From NCBI GenBank assembly GCA_001603055.1, contig LVAZ01000282.1, positions 190 through 9,568 on the forward strand: a DNA stretch of 9,379 bases, given 5' to 3'. The translations under genes and the position numbers were made by a program. Every line of letters begins with the position of its first letter. Position 1 is the stretch's first letter. Positions 1 to 5,741 of this stretch are shown one piece after another. This stretch comes from Victivallales bacterium Lenti_02 (GTDB lineage: Bacteria > Verrucomicrobiota > Lentisphaeria > Oligosphaerales > Lenti-02). The notes below the pieces were generated by a model that had not been told where the DNA came from, did no database searches, and worked only from the letters and a program-made list of their open reading frames with translations.

Positions 1-2
1 AC

Positions 3-656
3 GTAACCGTGGGCGACTACTCGGCCACGCCCGCCGGGTGCCGCTTCCGCCTGACTCCCGGCGGCGCCTGCGCCAGCGGTCAGCTCGGCTGGCATTCCGC
101 TCTGAACGCCGCCGCCGTCGCCGCCGCCCTCCGCCAGCTCGGCCTCCCCGCCGAAGCCATCCCCGAGGCCCTCGCCGCCTTCCCCGGCATCGCCCAGCGC
201 TTCCAGCGGCTCGGCGACGGCCCCGTGCCCACCTACTGCGACTACGCCCACAATCCCGAGAAAATCCAGGCCGCCCTGCGCACCGCCCAGGACGCCGCCG
301 GCGGCCCGGTTCTCGCCGCCTTCCAGCCCCACGGCTACGGCCCCTTCGGCTTCATGCGCGACGAACTCCGCGAAGCGCTCGCCCGCACCCTCCGGCCCGA
401 AGACCGCTTCTTCCTGCTCCCCGTCTACTACGCCGGCGGCACCAGCAGCTTCCGCCCCACCGCCGCCGAAGTCGCCGCCGAATACGCCGCTCTCGGCCTG
501 CCCGTGCAGACCGTCGAGGCCAGGGACGATCTACTGGCCCAAGCGAAGGATGCCGCCGGGGTCCGCCTCGCCCTGGTCATGGGCGCCCGCGACCCTTCCC
601 TCCCCGCCTGGACCGCCAAGCTCGCCGCCGTGCTCTACCCCCGGCAGAGCCGGTAG
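3..656 (+). CDS. Mur ligase family protein (MurC-like), C-terminal part, truncated by window start
   Basis: This is the C-terminal portion of an ATP-dependent Mur ligase, the cytoplasmic peptidoglycan-precursor enzymes that add an amino acid or peptide to a UDP-sugar. The frame is open to the left edge (first full codon at position 3), so the central ATPase domain lies largely outside. Visible residues include the end of that domain with the family segment GWHSALNAAA. The C-terminal domain follows, with YCDYAHNP (the Y/D-D-Y-x-H-x-P motif) and FQPHGYGP, matching the FQPH motif of MurC and Mpl. A GTG at 9 could start translation formally, but the homology pattern argues that the gene begins upstream. 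MurC (UDP-MurNAc:L-alanine ligase) is the closest match. The stretch YYAGGTSSFRP and the ending GARDPSLP differ from standard MurC, so a MurC paralogue or Mpl-like enzyme is possible. The gene ends TAG at 654-656, inside the end of the converging gene. Confidence 0.82.
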   Translation, partial: VTVGDYSATPAGCRFRLTPGGACASGQLGWHSALNAAAVAAALRQLGLPAEAIPEALAAFPGIAQRFQRLGDGPVPTYCDYAHNPEKIQAALRTAQDAAGGPVLAAFQPHGYGPFGFMRDELREALARTLRPEDRFFLLPVYYAGGTSSFRPTAAEVAAEYAALGLPVQTVEARDDLLAQAKDAAGVRLALVMGARDPSLPAWTAKLAAVLYPRQSR

Positions 657-1096
657 AGGGCGATCAGCTCCGCCGGTTCGAGGCGGAACCAGCTCCCCTC
701 GCCCTGGAAGAAGCCGTGCTCCCGGATCAGATGCGCCTGGAGCGGGGTGAAGACAAAGGTCAAATCCCCGGCCTTGACCCGGATCGCAGCCTTGTGGGCG
801 CGCTCGCCGCAGCCGAAGGGGCAGGGAATCCGCCCCATCACCTCGATGAGCTGCACCTGCACCTTGCCGCCGAACAGCTCGCGCGGGGTCTCGAGGGCCG
901 CATCCGCCGCCGCGTGCAGCTCGTCGAGCAGATCGGCCAGATTCTCGCGGGTCACCCCCGCCGCCGCGAGCGCGGCGGCGTCGGCAGCCACGATCTCGTC
1001 GATGGGGCGCATGTCGTCGCCGAGAAACCCGTCGCGGGCGAGCCGTCCCCGCTCCATCATCTCGCGGGTGTGGTCCTGGACCGGATTGCGCTTCAT
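635..1096 (-). CDS. Conserved-looking 153-aa protein with Cys/His cluster, last gene of nqr operon; function unknown
   Basis: I do not recognise a characterised family. The first 70 residues are charged and Ala-rich, predicted helical, with no signal peptide or membrane segment, so the protein is probably cytoplasmic. The C-terminal half carries CPFGC at 92-96, H101, and then H122 and H127 in the segment AHLIREHGFF. This C-x3-C-x4-H...H-x4-H arrangement could bind zinc or another metal. The segment around LIREHGFF followed by GEGSWFRLEP looks like a conserved signature, though I can attach no function to it. The ATG start is well supported: AGGAG lies a few bases upstream and overlaps the TAG stop of nqrF, leaving a 9-nt gap, so translation is probably coupled to nqrF. 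A role in assembling or regulating the Nqr complex is inference from position only. The 3' end overlaps the converging Mur ligase by 22 nt. Confidence 0.8.
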   Translation of the reverse strand: MKRNPVQDHTREMMERGRLARDGFLGDDMRPIDEIVAADAAALAAAGVTRENLADLLDELHAAADAALETPRELFGGKVQVQLIEVMGRIPCPFGCGERAHKAAIRVKAGDLTFVFTPLQAHLIREHGFFQGEGSWFRLEPAELIALYRLCRG

Positions 1097-1102
1097 GATG
1101 CT

Positions 1103-1107
1103 CTCCT
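1103..1107 (-). promoter_or_regulatory. Shine-Dalgarno AGGAG overlapping the nqrF stop codon
   Basis: On the minus strand the sequence TAGGAGAGCATCATG contains the nqrF stop (TAG, 1108-1106), an AGGAG that shares its first bases with that stop, and the ATG (1096-1094) of the 153-aa gene. The spacing of 6 nt is normal. This fixes the start of the downstream gene and indicates translational coupling to nqrF. Confidence 0.7.
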
Positions 1108-2212
1108 AGGCGAACTTGTCGTAGTGCACCTTGTCCTCGGGCATGCCGTTGCCGACCAGCACCTTGATACAGGCATCGATCATGCCGGGCGAGCCGCAGA
1201 GATAGGCTTCCTTGCCGCGACAGTCGGGATAGTGCCGGGCCACGACTTCGGTGATGAGGCCCGTCTCCCCCTCCCAGTTGTCCTCGGGCGCGGGCTTGCT
1301 CAGGGCGGGGACAAAGCGGAAGTTGGGGAGAATCCTCTCGAACTCGGCCATTTCGTCGAGGTAGAACATGTCGCGCCTTCCCACCGCCCCGAAGAAGTAG
1401 CGGCAGGGGAAATCGAGCTTCTCGTTGCGCATGTGCATCAGGAAGCTGCGGAAGGGGGCCATGCCGCTGCCGCCCGCGATGAAGATTTTCTCGGCCGGGG
1501 TGTTCTGGAGGCGGAAATCCCCGTGCGGGCCGTTCAGGGTCACCTCGTCGCCCACCTTGAGATGCTCGAACACCCAGGTGGTGCAGATGCCGTTCGGCAC
1601 CAGCCGGACAATCAGGTCCACATGGTTCCGGTCGTGGGGGTCGCCCGCCACCGAATAGGCGCGCTGGACCGGTTCGGGGCTCTTGGCGTAGGCCGGGGCC
1701 TGGAGCTGGATGTAGGCCCCGGGCTCGAAGGTCATCTCCGCCGGTTCGAGCAGGGCGATCCGCAGCAGCCGGATGTCGTGGGTCAGCGGGGTGAGCACCT
1801 CGACCCGGCCCCGGAACTCGCGGATCGAGAAGAAGGACTCCGGAATCTCGATCCGCAGGTTGTTGCGGACCTTGAGCTGGCAGGACAGGCGCACGTTCGA
1901 CGCCCGCTCCTCGGCGCTCAGATGGGGCTCCTCGGTGGCGAGCACCGGCCCGCCGCCCTCGAGCACCTTCAGCTTGCACAGGCCGCAACTGCCGCCGCCG
2001 CCGCAGGCGGAGGGGATGTAGATGCGCTCGGCCTGGAGGGTGCTGAGCAGGCTCGACCCACCGGGCACGTCCAGCTCGCGGGAGCCGTCGTTGATGGTGA
2101 TGCGGCAGACGCCGTAGTCGTTCAGCTTGCGGTCGGCCAGCACCAGCAGCGCCGCCAGCAGGCCGCAGATGCCGACCAGCGTGCCAACCGCGATGAGAAA
2201 TTCCATGCCCAT
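1106..2212 (-). CDS. nqrF: Na+-translocating NADH:quinone reductase subunit F (compact form)
   Basis: This is the NADH-oxidising subunit: it takes a hydride from NADH onto FAD and passes electrons through a [2Fe-2S] cluster to the rest of Nqr. It is 368 aa. Residues 4-26 form an N-terminal membrane anchor. A ferredoxin-like domain follows with cluster ligands C70, C76, C79 (CGGGGSCGLC) and C111. These positions coincide with the Vibrio cholerae numbering as I remember it. The FAD-binding motif is RAYSV at 184-188. The NADH-binding segments are GGSGMAP (247-253) and YLCGSPGM (337-344), and the protein ends YDKFA. It is about 40 residues shorter than Vibrio NqrF (about 408). The difference lies mainly in the FAD domain, between AYIQLQAP and RAYSV and just after it. 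Start at 2212 is chosen for the GGGGGA about 8 nt upstream; an in-frame ATG two codons later is possible. It sits 18 nt downstream of nqrE. Confidence 0.93.
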   Translation of the reverse strand: MGMEFLIAVGTLVGICGLLAALLVLADRKLNDYGVCRITINDGSRELDVPGGSSLLSTLQAERIYIPSACGGGGSCGLCKLKVLEGGGPVLATEEPHLSAEERASNVRLSCQLKVRNNLRIEIPESFFSIREFRGRVEVLTPLTHDIRLLRIALLEPAEMTFEPGAYIQLQAPAYAKSPEPVQRAYSVAGDPHDRNHVDLIVRLVPNGICTTWVFEHLKVGDEVTLNGPHGDFRLQNTPAEKIFIAGGSGMAPFRSFLMHMRNEKLDFPCRYFFGAVGRRDMFYLDEMAEFERILPNFRFVPALSKPAPEDNWEGETGLITEVVARHYPDCRGKEAYLCGSPGMIDACIKVLVGNGMPEDKVHYDKFA

Positions 2213-2230
2213 GCCGAGCGTCCCCCGGAG

Positions 2231-2854
2231 CTACATCTTGATCATGCCGCTGAAACCGACGAAGGCCAGCGCGATGATGCCTGCCACAATCAGCGTGATG
2301 CCCGCGCCGCGCAGGCCTTCGGGCACCTTGTCTTCCTTGATCTTCGTGCGGATGCCCGCCATCAGCACGATGGCCAGCATCCAGCCAACCCCGCTGCCGA
2401 AGCCGAAAACCAGCGAGTCCGCGAAGCCGAAGGGCTTGTTCAGCATGAACAGCGACACCCCGAGGATGGCGCAGTTCACCGTGATCAGCGGCAGGAAGAT
2501 GCCGAGCGCGAAGTACAGCGCCGGCGAATAGCGCGACACCACCATCTCCACCAACTGCACGAAGGCCGCGATCACCACGATGAACAGGATCAGTTCGAGA
2601 TACTCGATGCCGAGGGGCACCGTGACGTAGGTGTGGAGGAGGTAGTTCAGCCCCGCCGTGCAGGTGGTCACGAACACCACCGCCGCCCCCAGGCCGAGGC
2701 TGGTCTTCATCTGCCGCGAGATGGCCAGGAAGGAGCACATGCCGAGGAAGCGGGAGAGCAGGATGTTGTCGGTGAACGCCGCCGCCAGCAGAATCACCAG
2801 CAGATTGGGCGAAAGGCTCGGATCGACCGTGGCCAGCATCGGGAAACCGATCAT
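2231..2854 (-). CDS. nqrE: Na+-translocating NADH:quinone reductase subunit E
   Basis: This integral membrane subunit pairs with NqrD. The two are inverted homologues that hold an iron-sulfur centre in the middle of the membrane. It is 207 aa, about the normal length (Vibrio about 198), with six predicted membrane helices. Hallmarks are FLGMC (C40 in the half-helix) and GIFLPLITVNCAI (C128), the two cysteines that join those of NqrD around the metal. GFGSGVGWMLAIV and GLRGAGIT, typical of NqrE rather than RnfA, are also present. The frame is open further upstream, but ATG at 2854 is the real start. It overlaps the nqrD stop as ATGA, has AAAGGCGG about 7 nt upstream, and matches the family N-terminus. 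Confidence 0.95.
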   Translation of the reverse strand: MIGFPMLATVDPSLSPNLLVILLAAAFTDNILLSRFLGMCSFLAISRQMKTSLGLGAAVVFVTTCTAGLNYLLHTYVTVPLGIEYLELILFIVVIAAFVQLVEMVVSRYSPALYFALGIFLPLITVNCAILGVSLFMLNKPFGFADSLVFGFGSGVGWMLAIVLMAGIRTKIKEDKVPEGLRGAGITLIVAGIIALAFVGFSGMIKM

Positions 2855-3480
2855 TTCGCACCGCCTTTCTGCCGCGCCAGCACCCGGGCGTTGCCGAACC
2901 AGGCCATCAGGGCCAGCATGAAGAAGGCGCCCGGAGGCATCACCATGATGGTCCACTGGTGGAACCAGAGGTCGCGGGCGGGCAGGGCCAGGCCCCAGAG
3001 GGTGCCGAAACCGAGCACCTCGCGCACCACGGCGATGGGCAGCAGCACCAGAGCGTAGCCCAGCCCCGCGCCCAGCCCGTCCAGAAACGACGGCCAGGCC
3101 GGATTGGCCGAGGCGAAGGCCTCGCAGCGGCCCATGATGATGCAGTTGGTGATAATCAGCCCCACGTAGGGGCCGATGAACTGGTGCACGTCCGGCGCCC
3201 AGGCCCGGATCGCGGTGTCCACCACGATCACGTAGGCCGCGATGATGAGCACCTGCACCATCATCCGCACCTGCCGCGGAATCTGGCTCCGCAGCAGCGA
3301 GACGGTCAGGCTCGAAAGAGCCGTGGTGAACACCAGCCCCAGGCACATGATGAAGGTGTTCTTGACCAGATTGGTGACCGCCAGCGTCGAGCAGATGCCC
3401 AGCACCTGCCGGAACACCGGGTTCTCGCGCCAGAGATTCGCCAGGAACGCCTTGCCCCCGGCGGTGTTAGCGAAGGCCAT
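2851..3480 (-). CDS. nqrD: Na+-translocating NADH:quinone reductase subunit D
   Basis: This integral membrane subunit is the partner of NqrE and forms part of the central electron and ion path. It is 209 aa, close to the Vibrio length (about 210), with about six membrane helices. It contains QVLGICSTLAVT (C30) and YVGLIITNCIIMGRCEAFA (C113), the two positions that ligate the intramembrane iron centre. The segments IPRQVRMMVQ and IVVDTAIRAW match NqrD rather than the paralogous RnfE. ATG at 3480 lies inside the end of nqrC (14-nt overlap) and is preceded by AAGGGGGG. Its stop shares bases with the nqrE start, so C, D and E are translationally coupled. Confidence 0.95.
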   Translation of the reverse strand: MAFANTAGGKAFLANLWRENPVFRQVLGICSTLAVTNLVKNTFIMCLGLVFTTALSSLTVSLLRSQIPRQVRMMVQVLIIAAYVIVVDTAIRAWAPDVHQFIGPYVGLIITNCIIMGRCEAFASANPAWPSFLDGLGAGLGYALVLLPIAVVREVLGFGTLWGLALPARDLWFHQWTIMVMPPGAFFMLALMAWFGNARVLARQKGGAK

Positions 3481-4096
3481 CGGTTTGCCCCCCTTGATTC
3501 GCCGCCTGCCAGGCCCGCCCGTAGGCGGCCAGGGCCTCGTTCAGCATCCGGTCCATCGCCATCGAGGTCTGCGTGGCGCCGGTGATCGTGTCCACCCGCA
3601 AGGACCGCTCCGCGGCGGCCGCGATTGCCAGCCCCTTCTGGAACTGGCCGGTGAATTCCTCCTCGGCGACGCGCCCGCCGAGGCCGGGCGTCTCCTGCTG
3701 TTCCAGAATGACCAGCCCGCGCGTGGTCCGGCGGTCGAGTTCGAGAGCCACGACGCCCGAGATGGGGCCCCAGAAGCCCAGGCCGGTGAAGGCGAAGCCC
3801 ACCGCCGCGGGCGTCTGCCGGGCGGCGTCCGCGTAGGCGGTGTAGACGTCGATTTGCCGGCCCGTCGCGGGGTCGGCCAGTTTGGCCGCGACGATCCGCT
3901 CCTGGTAGAGCTTCGCATAGTCGGGACTGGTTTCGCCCTCGGCCAGGGCGAAGACCGTCACCAGCGCCCGCTGGAAAGCGAGGGCGCGGTTGCGTTCGAG
4001 GGTCTCGCGGGTGGCCAGGCGAATGCCCGTCACCCCGGCCCCGAACACGAAGGCGATGAGCACCATGAACCCGACGGTCTTGAGCGCCTGCTTCAT
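3467..4096 (-). CDS. nqrC: Na+-translocating NADH:quinone reductase subunit C (short, FMN-binding)
   Basis: NqrC is anchored by one N-terminal helix (about residues 6-27) and carries a periplasmic FMN-binding domain with FMN phosphoester-linked to a threonine by the flavin transferase ApbE. The attachment motif is intact: D169-T-I-T-G-A-T175 fits D-x-x-(S/T)-G-A-T, with T175 (codon 3574-3572) as the expected acceptor. The segments GLGFWGPISGVVAL and ETPGLGGRV are family hallmarks. At 209 aa it is about 50 residues shorter than Vibrio NqrC (about 257) and close in size to the Rnf homologue RnfG, but gene order and neighbours identify it as NqrC. ATG at 4096 overlaps the nqrB stop as ATGA and has AAGGAGG at 4107-4101. 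No apbE gene is in the window, so the transferase must be encoded elsewhere. Confidence 0.92.
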   Translation of the reverse strand: MKQALKTVGFMVLIAFVFGAGVTGIRLATRETLERNRALAFQRALVTVFALAEGETSPDYAKLYQERIVAAKLADPATGRQIDVYTAYADAARQTPAAVGFAFTGLGFWGPISGVVALELDRRTTRGLVILEQQETPGLGGRVAEEEFTGQFQKGLAIAAAAERSLRVDTITGATQTSMAMDRMLNEALAAYGRAWQAANQGGQTDGLR

Positions 4097-5127
4097 TTCC
4101 CCTCCTTGGCTTTCTTGCCGCCGGGCTGGCAGACCAGATCGAGGGTCGGCCCCAGGGTGTTGCCGAGCAGAATCGCGAAGGCCACGCCGCCGGCGAAGGC
4201 CGCCCGCCAGCGCAGGAAGACAATCATGACGCCGATGAAGGCCCCGTAGAGCCACTGCGCCAGATTCCCGCGCGGCGCGCTCACCGGATCGGTCACCATG
4301 AAGAAGGACGCATAGAGCAGAGCACCCGAGCAGAGCGTCCACTCCAGGGGCGGCACCATCCCGGCCCCGAGCAGATGGCGGAACACCACGGTCGCCGCCA
4401 CCGCCCCGGCCAGGGTGCTCGCCGTCAGCCGCCAGTTCGCCGTCTTGGTCCACAGCAGGTAGGCCCCGCCGAGCAGCAGCAGCAGGGCGGAGACCTCGCC
4501 GATCGAGCCGGCCGAGACCACCCGCGCCACGCCGTCCGCATCCTCGAACCGCTCGCCGATGTTGCCGAAAAACAGACGGAGGGAATCCACGGTGTGGCTG
4601 TAGTCGCGGCGCGCCCACATGGGGGTCACCGCCGTCACCGCGTCCACGCCGCCGTCCCAGGCCCGCAGCGGCGACCAGTGCAGGAATCCGGAGAACCCCT
4701 GGTGGACCGGGGCGAAACCGGCCGTCATCTCGAGGGGAAAGCACAGGTAGAGGAAGCCGCGACCGACAATCGCGGGATTGAACACGTTCCGGCCGAAGCC
4801 CCCGAACAGCTCCTTGCCGAAGGAGAGGGCCACGACCGCACCCACCGCCGCCATCCAGAAAGGCAGGGTCGGAGGCAGGGAAAGCGCCAGCAGGGCGGCA
4901 GTCACGAAGCAGGACTCCGTCAAAGGGTCCCCGCGCCGCCGCGCCAGAAGATACTCGGTGGCCGCCGCCACCAGTCCCACCCACAGCACCAGGGCCAGCA
5001 CCCGCCAGCCGAAAAAGGCAATGCCGCCAAGCAGGGCAGGCAGCAGGGCCAGCAGCACCCGCCGCATCATCTTCTGCTCGCGGAAACGGGGCGCTTTGCG
5101 CTTGGGTTTGCCCGCAGATTCAGCCAT
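4093..5127 (-). CDS. nqrB: Na+-translocating NADH:quinone reductase subunit B (compact, altered flavinylation motif)
   Basis: NqrB is the large membrane subunit that carries covalent FMN and riboflavin and takes part in Na+ transport and quinone reduction. It is 344 aa versus about 415 in Vibrio. About ten hydrophobic segments begin near residue 24, after a basic cytoplasmic N-terminus. Family hallmarks are GKELFGG (104-110), NVFNPAIVGRGF (114-125), GSIGEVSALLLLLGG (207-221) and TDPVSAP (279-285). The FMN site, normally D-x-x-S-G-A-T-P-L, here reads DAVTAVTPM (162-170). The acceptor threonine (T168) is kept, but the preceding G-A is A-V. ATG at 5127 is supported by GAGG 6 nt upstream and by an 8-nt gap from the preceding gene. 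The longer open frame upstream is not needed. nqrA, usually just upstream, is absent. Confidence 0.93.
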   Translation of the reverse strand: MAESAGKPKRKAPRFREQKMMRRVLLALLPALLGGIAFFGWRVLALVLWVGLVAAATEYLLARRRGDPLTESCFVTAALLALSLPPTLPFWMAAVGAVVALSFGKELFGGFGRNVFNPAIVGRGFLYLCFPLEMTAGFAPVHQGFSGFLHWSPLRAWDGGVDAVTAVTPMWARRDYSHTVDSLRLFFGNIGERFEDADGVARVVSAGSIGEVSALLLLLGGAYLLWTKTANWRLTASTLAGAVAATVVFRHLLGAGMVPPLEWTLCSGALLYASFFMVTDPVSAPRGNLAQWLYGAFIGVMIVFLRWRAAFAGGVAFAILLGNTLGPTLDLVCQPGGKKAKEGK

Positions 5128-5135
5128 AGGAAACC

Positions 5136-5453
5136 TCAGCCTCCACCGCACGCGGGGCAACCGCGCACGCCATGCGGCCAGGTCAGATTCAGGCCGCGCC
5201 CGAAAAGCGGACTCGAGTCGTAGTCCAGGGTCGCCGATTCCATCATCTCCCGCTGGCCCTCCGGCACGAAAATCCGCACGTCTTCCACCACCAGCTCGAC
5301 TTCGCCCGGCGCGGGCGACACGGCGGGTTTCAGCAGGGGCACGCTCGCCCGGCAGGTCCCCACCACGCCCTCGAAACGGAAACAAACCTCGGCCTGTCCC
5401 ACCCGTTGGGACAGGCTGCGCAGACGCTCGCGGGCGGAATCGGTGATCCTCAT
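5136..5453 (-). CDS. IscA/HesB-like A-type Fe-S carrier homologue, divergent; first gene of nqr operon
   Basis: A 105-aa cytoplasmic protein whose layout follows A-type iron-sulfur carriers (IscA, ErpA, HesB). It starts ITDSARERLRSL like the family N-terminus. It has a Cys in the GC position (C34, in GVVGTCRA) and a middle segment VRIFVPEG...ATLDYDSSPLFGRGL resembling the IscA segment with V-D-x-x-S, the I-D-Y strand and the following G-F/L turn. It ends in a Cys-rich tail. The three cysteines expected at about 35, 99 and 101 appear as C34, C99 and C102. The usual CGCG tail is replaced by CPACGGG, giving CxxC spacing. If the assignment holds, it could deliver Fe-S clusters, for example to NqrF or NqrD/E; that role is inferred from its place 8 nt upstream of nqrB. 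No strong Shine-Dalgarno precedes ATG 5453, which I chose for the family N-terminus. A different small Cys-rich fold is the alternative. Confidence 0.62.
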   Translation of the reverse strand: MRITDSARERLRSLSQRVGQAEVCFRFEGVVGTCRASVPLLKPAVSPAPGEVELVVEDVRIFVPEGQREMMESATLDYDSSPLFGRGLNLTWPHGVRGCPACGGG

Positions 5454-5471
5454 GCGTGGTGAACAGCCAAA

Positions 5472-5484
5472 GGCCGCCCCGGCC
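5472..5484 (-). terminator. Small G+C hairpin between rubredoxin and the IscA-like gene (weak terminator or attenuator)
   Basis: The minus strand reads GGCCGGGGCGGCC, a 5-bp perfect stem with a 3-nt loop, followed by TTTGGCTGTT. The U-run is poor, so at best this is a weak intrinsic terminator that would partly separate rubredoxin transcription from the nqr operon. Read-through remains likely. Confidence 0.25.
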
Positions 5485-5514
5485 AGCAGGCAGGGACGGC
5501 CCCGCAGCCCTTGC

Positions 5515-5676
5515 CTAGTCGACCTTCTCGAAATCGTCCTTGCCGGCGCCGCACTCGGGACAAACCCAGTCCTCGGGAAGGTCCTTGAAGGCGGTGCCGG
5601 GCTCGATGTCGCCATCGGGATCGCCGACCTTCGGATCATAGATCCAGCCGCAAAGGGTGCATTCGTACTTGGCCAT
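5515..5676 (-). CDS. Rubredoxin
   Basis: A 53-aa rubredoxin, the typical length, binding a single Fe(Cys)4 centre and acting as a soluble one-electron carrier. The ligands are C6 and C9 (ECTLCGW) and C39 and C42 (WVCPECGA). Conserved Y13-D14-P15, D19-P20-D21-G22, PGT (26-28) and the FKDLPEDW segment complete the family pattern. ATG 5676 is supported by GAGGAG at 5688-5683 with a 6-nt gap. It lies 65 nt downstream of tpx on the same strand and 61 nt upstream of the IscA-like gene, so it may be co-transcribed with either. In anaerobes rubredoxins feed electrons to peroxide- and superoxide-reducing enzymes, which fits the neighbouring peroxidase. No rubredoxin reductase or rubrerythrin is in view, so its partner here is unknown. 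Confidence 0.95.
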   Translation of the reverse strand: MAKYECTLCGWIYDPKVGDPDGDIEPGTAFKDLPEDWVCPECGAGKDDFEKVD

Positions 5677-5741
5677 GATGTGCTCCTCGATAATTCTGGA
5701 GTGGATGGAAAGCCGACAACCGGCGGGGAACCGGGCTTACT

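Noticed and set aside
531..2861. A 776-codon minus-strand frame and the long minus-strand frame at 3467-4984
   Set aside because: The first is an out-of-frame reading of the nqr genes, with Arg/Gly/Ala-rich composition. In the second, only the last 209 codons (from 4096) are real and correspond to nqrC; the rest is an out-of-frame nqrB reading.
38..3058. A 1006-codon open frame on the plus strand, rich in Arg, Pro, His and Gln
   Set aside because: It is the antisense shadow of nqrF, nqrE and neighbours. High G+C removes stop codons, and the composition is low-complexity with no domain, while the minus strand encodes unmistakable Nqr subunits.
2231..5127. The possibility that these are Rnf (rnfA, E, G, D) rather than Nqr genes
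   Set aside because: Gene order is B-C-D-E-F, a real NqrF is present, no RnfB or RnfC is nearby, and the NqrD and NqrE signature segments match Nqr rather than RnfE and RnfA. The short sizes of NqrB and NqrC alone do not outweigh this.
5690..5741. A GCCG/CGGC dyad between tpx and rubredoxin as a tpx terminator
   Set aside because: The stem is only 4 bp and is followed by three T residues; too weak to call.
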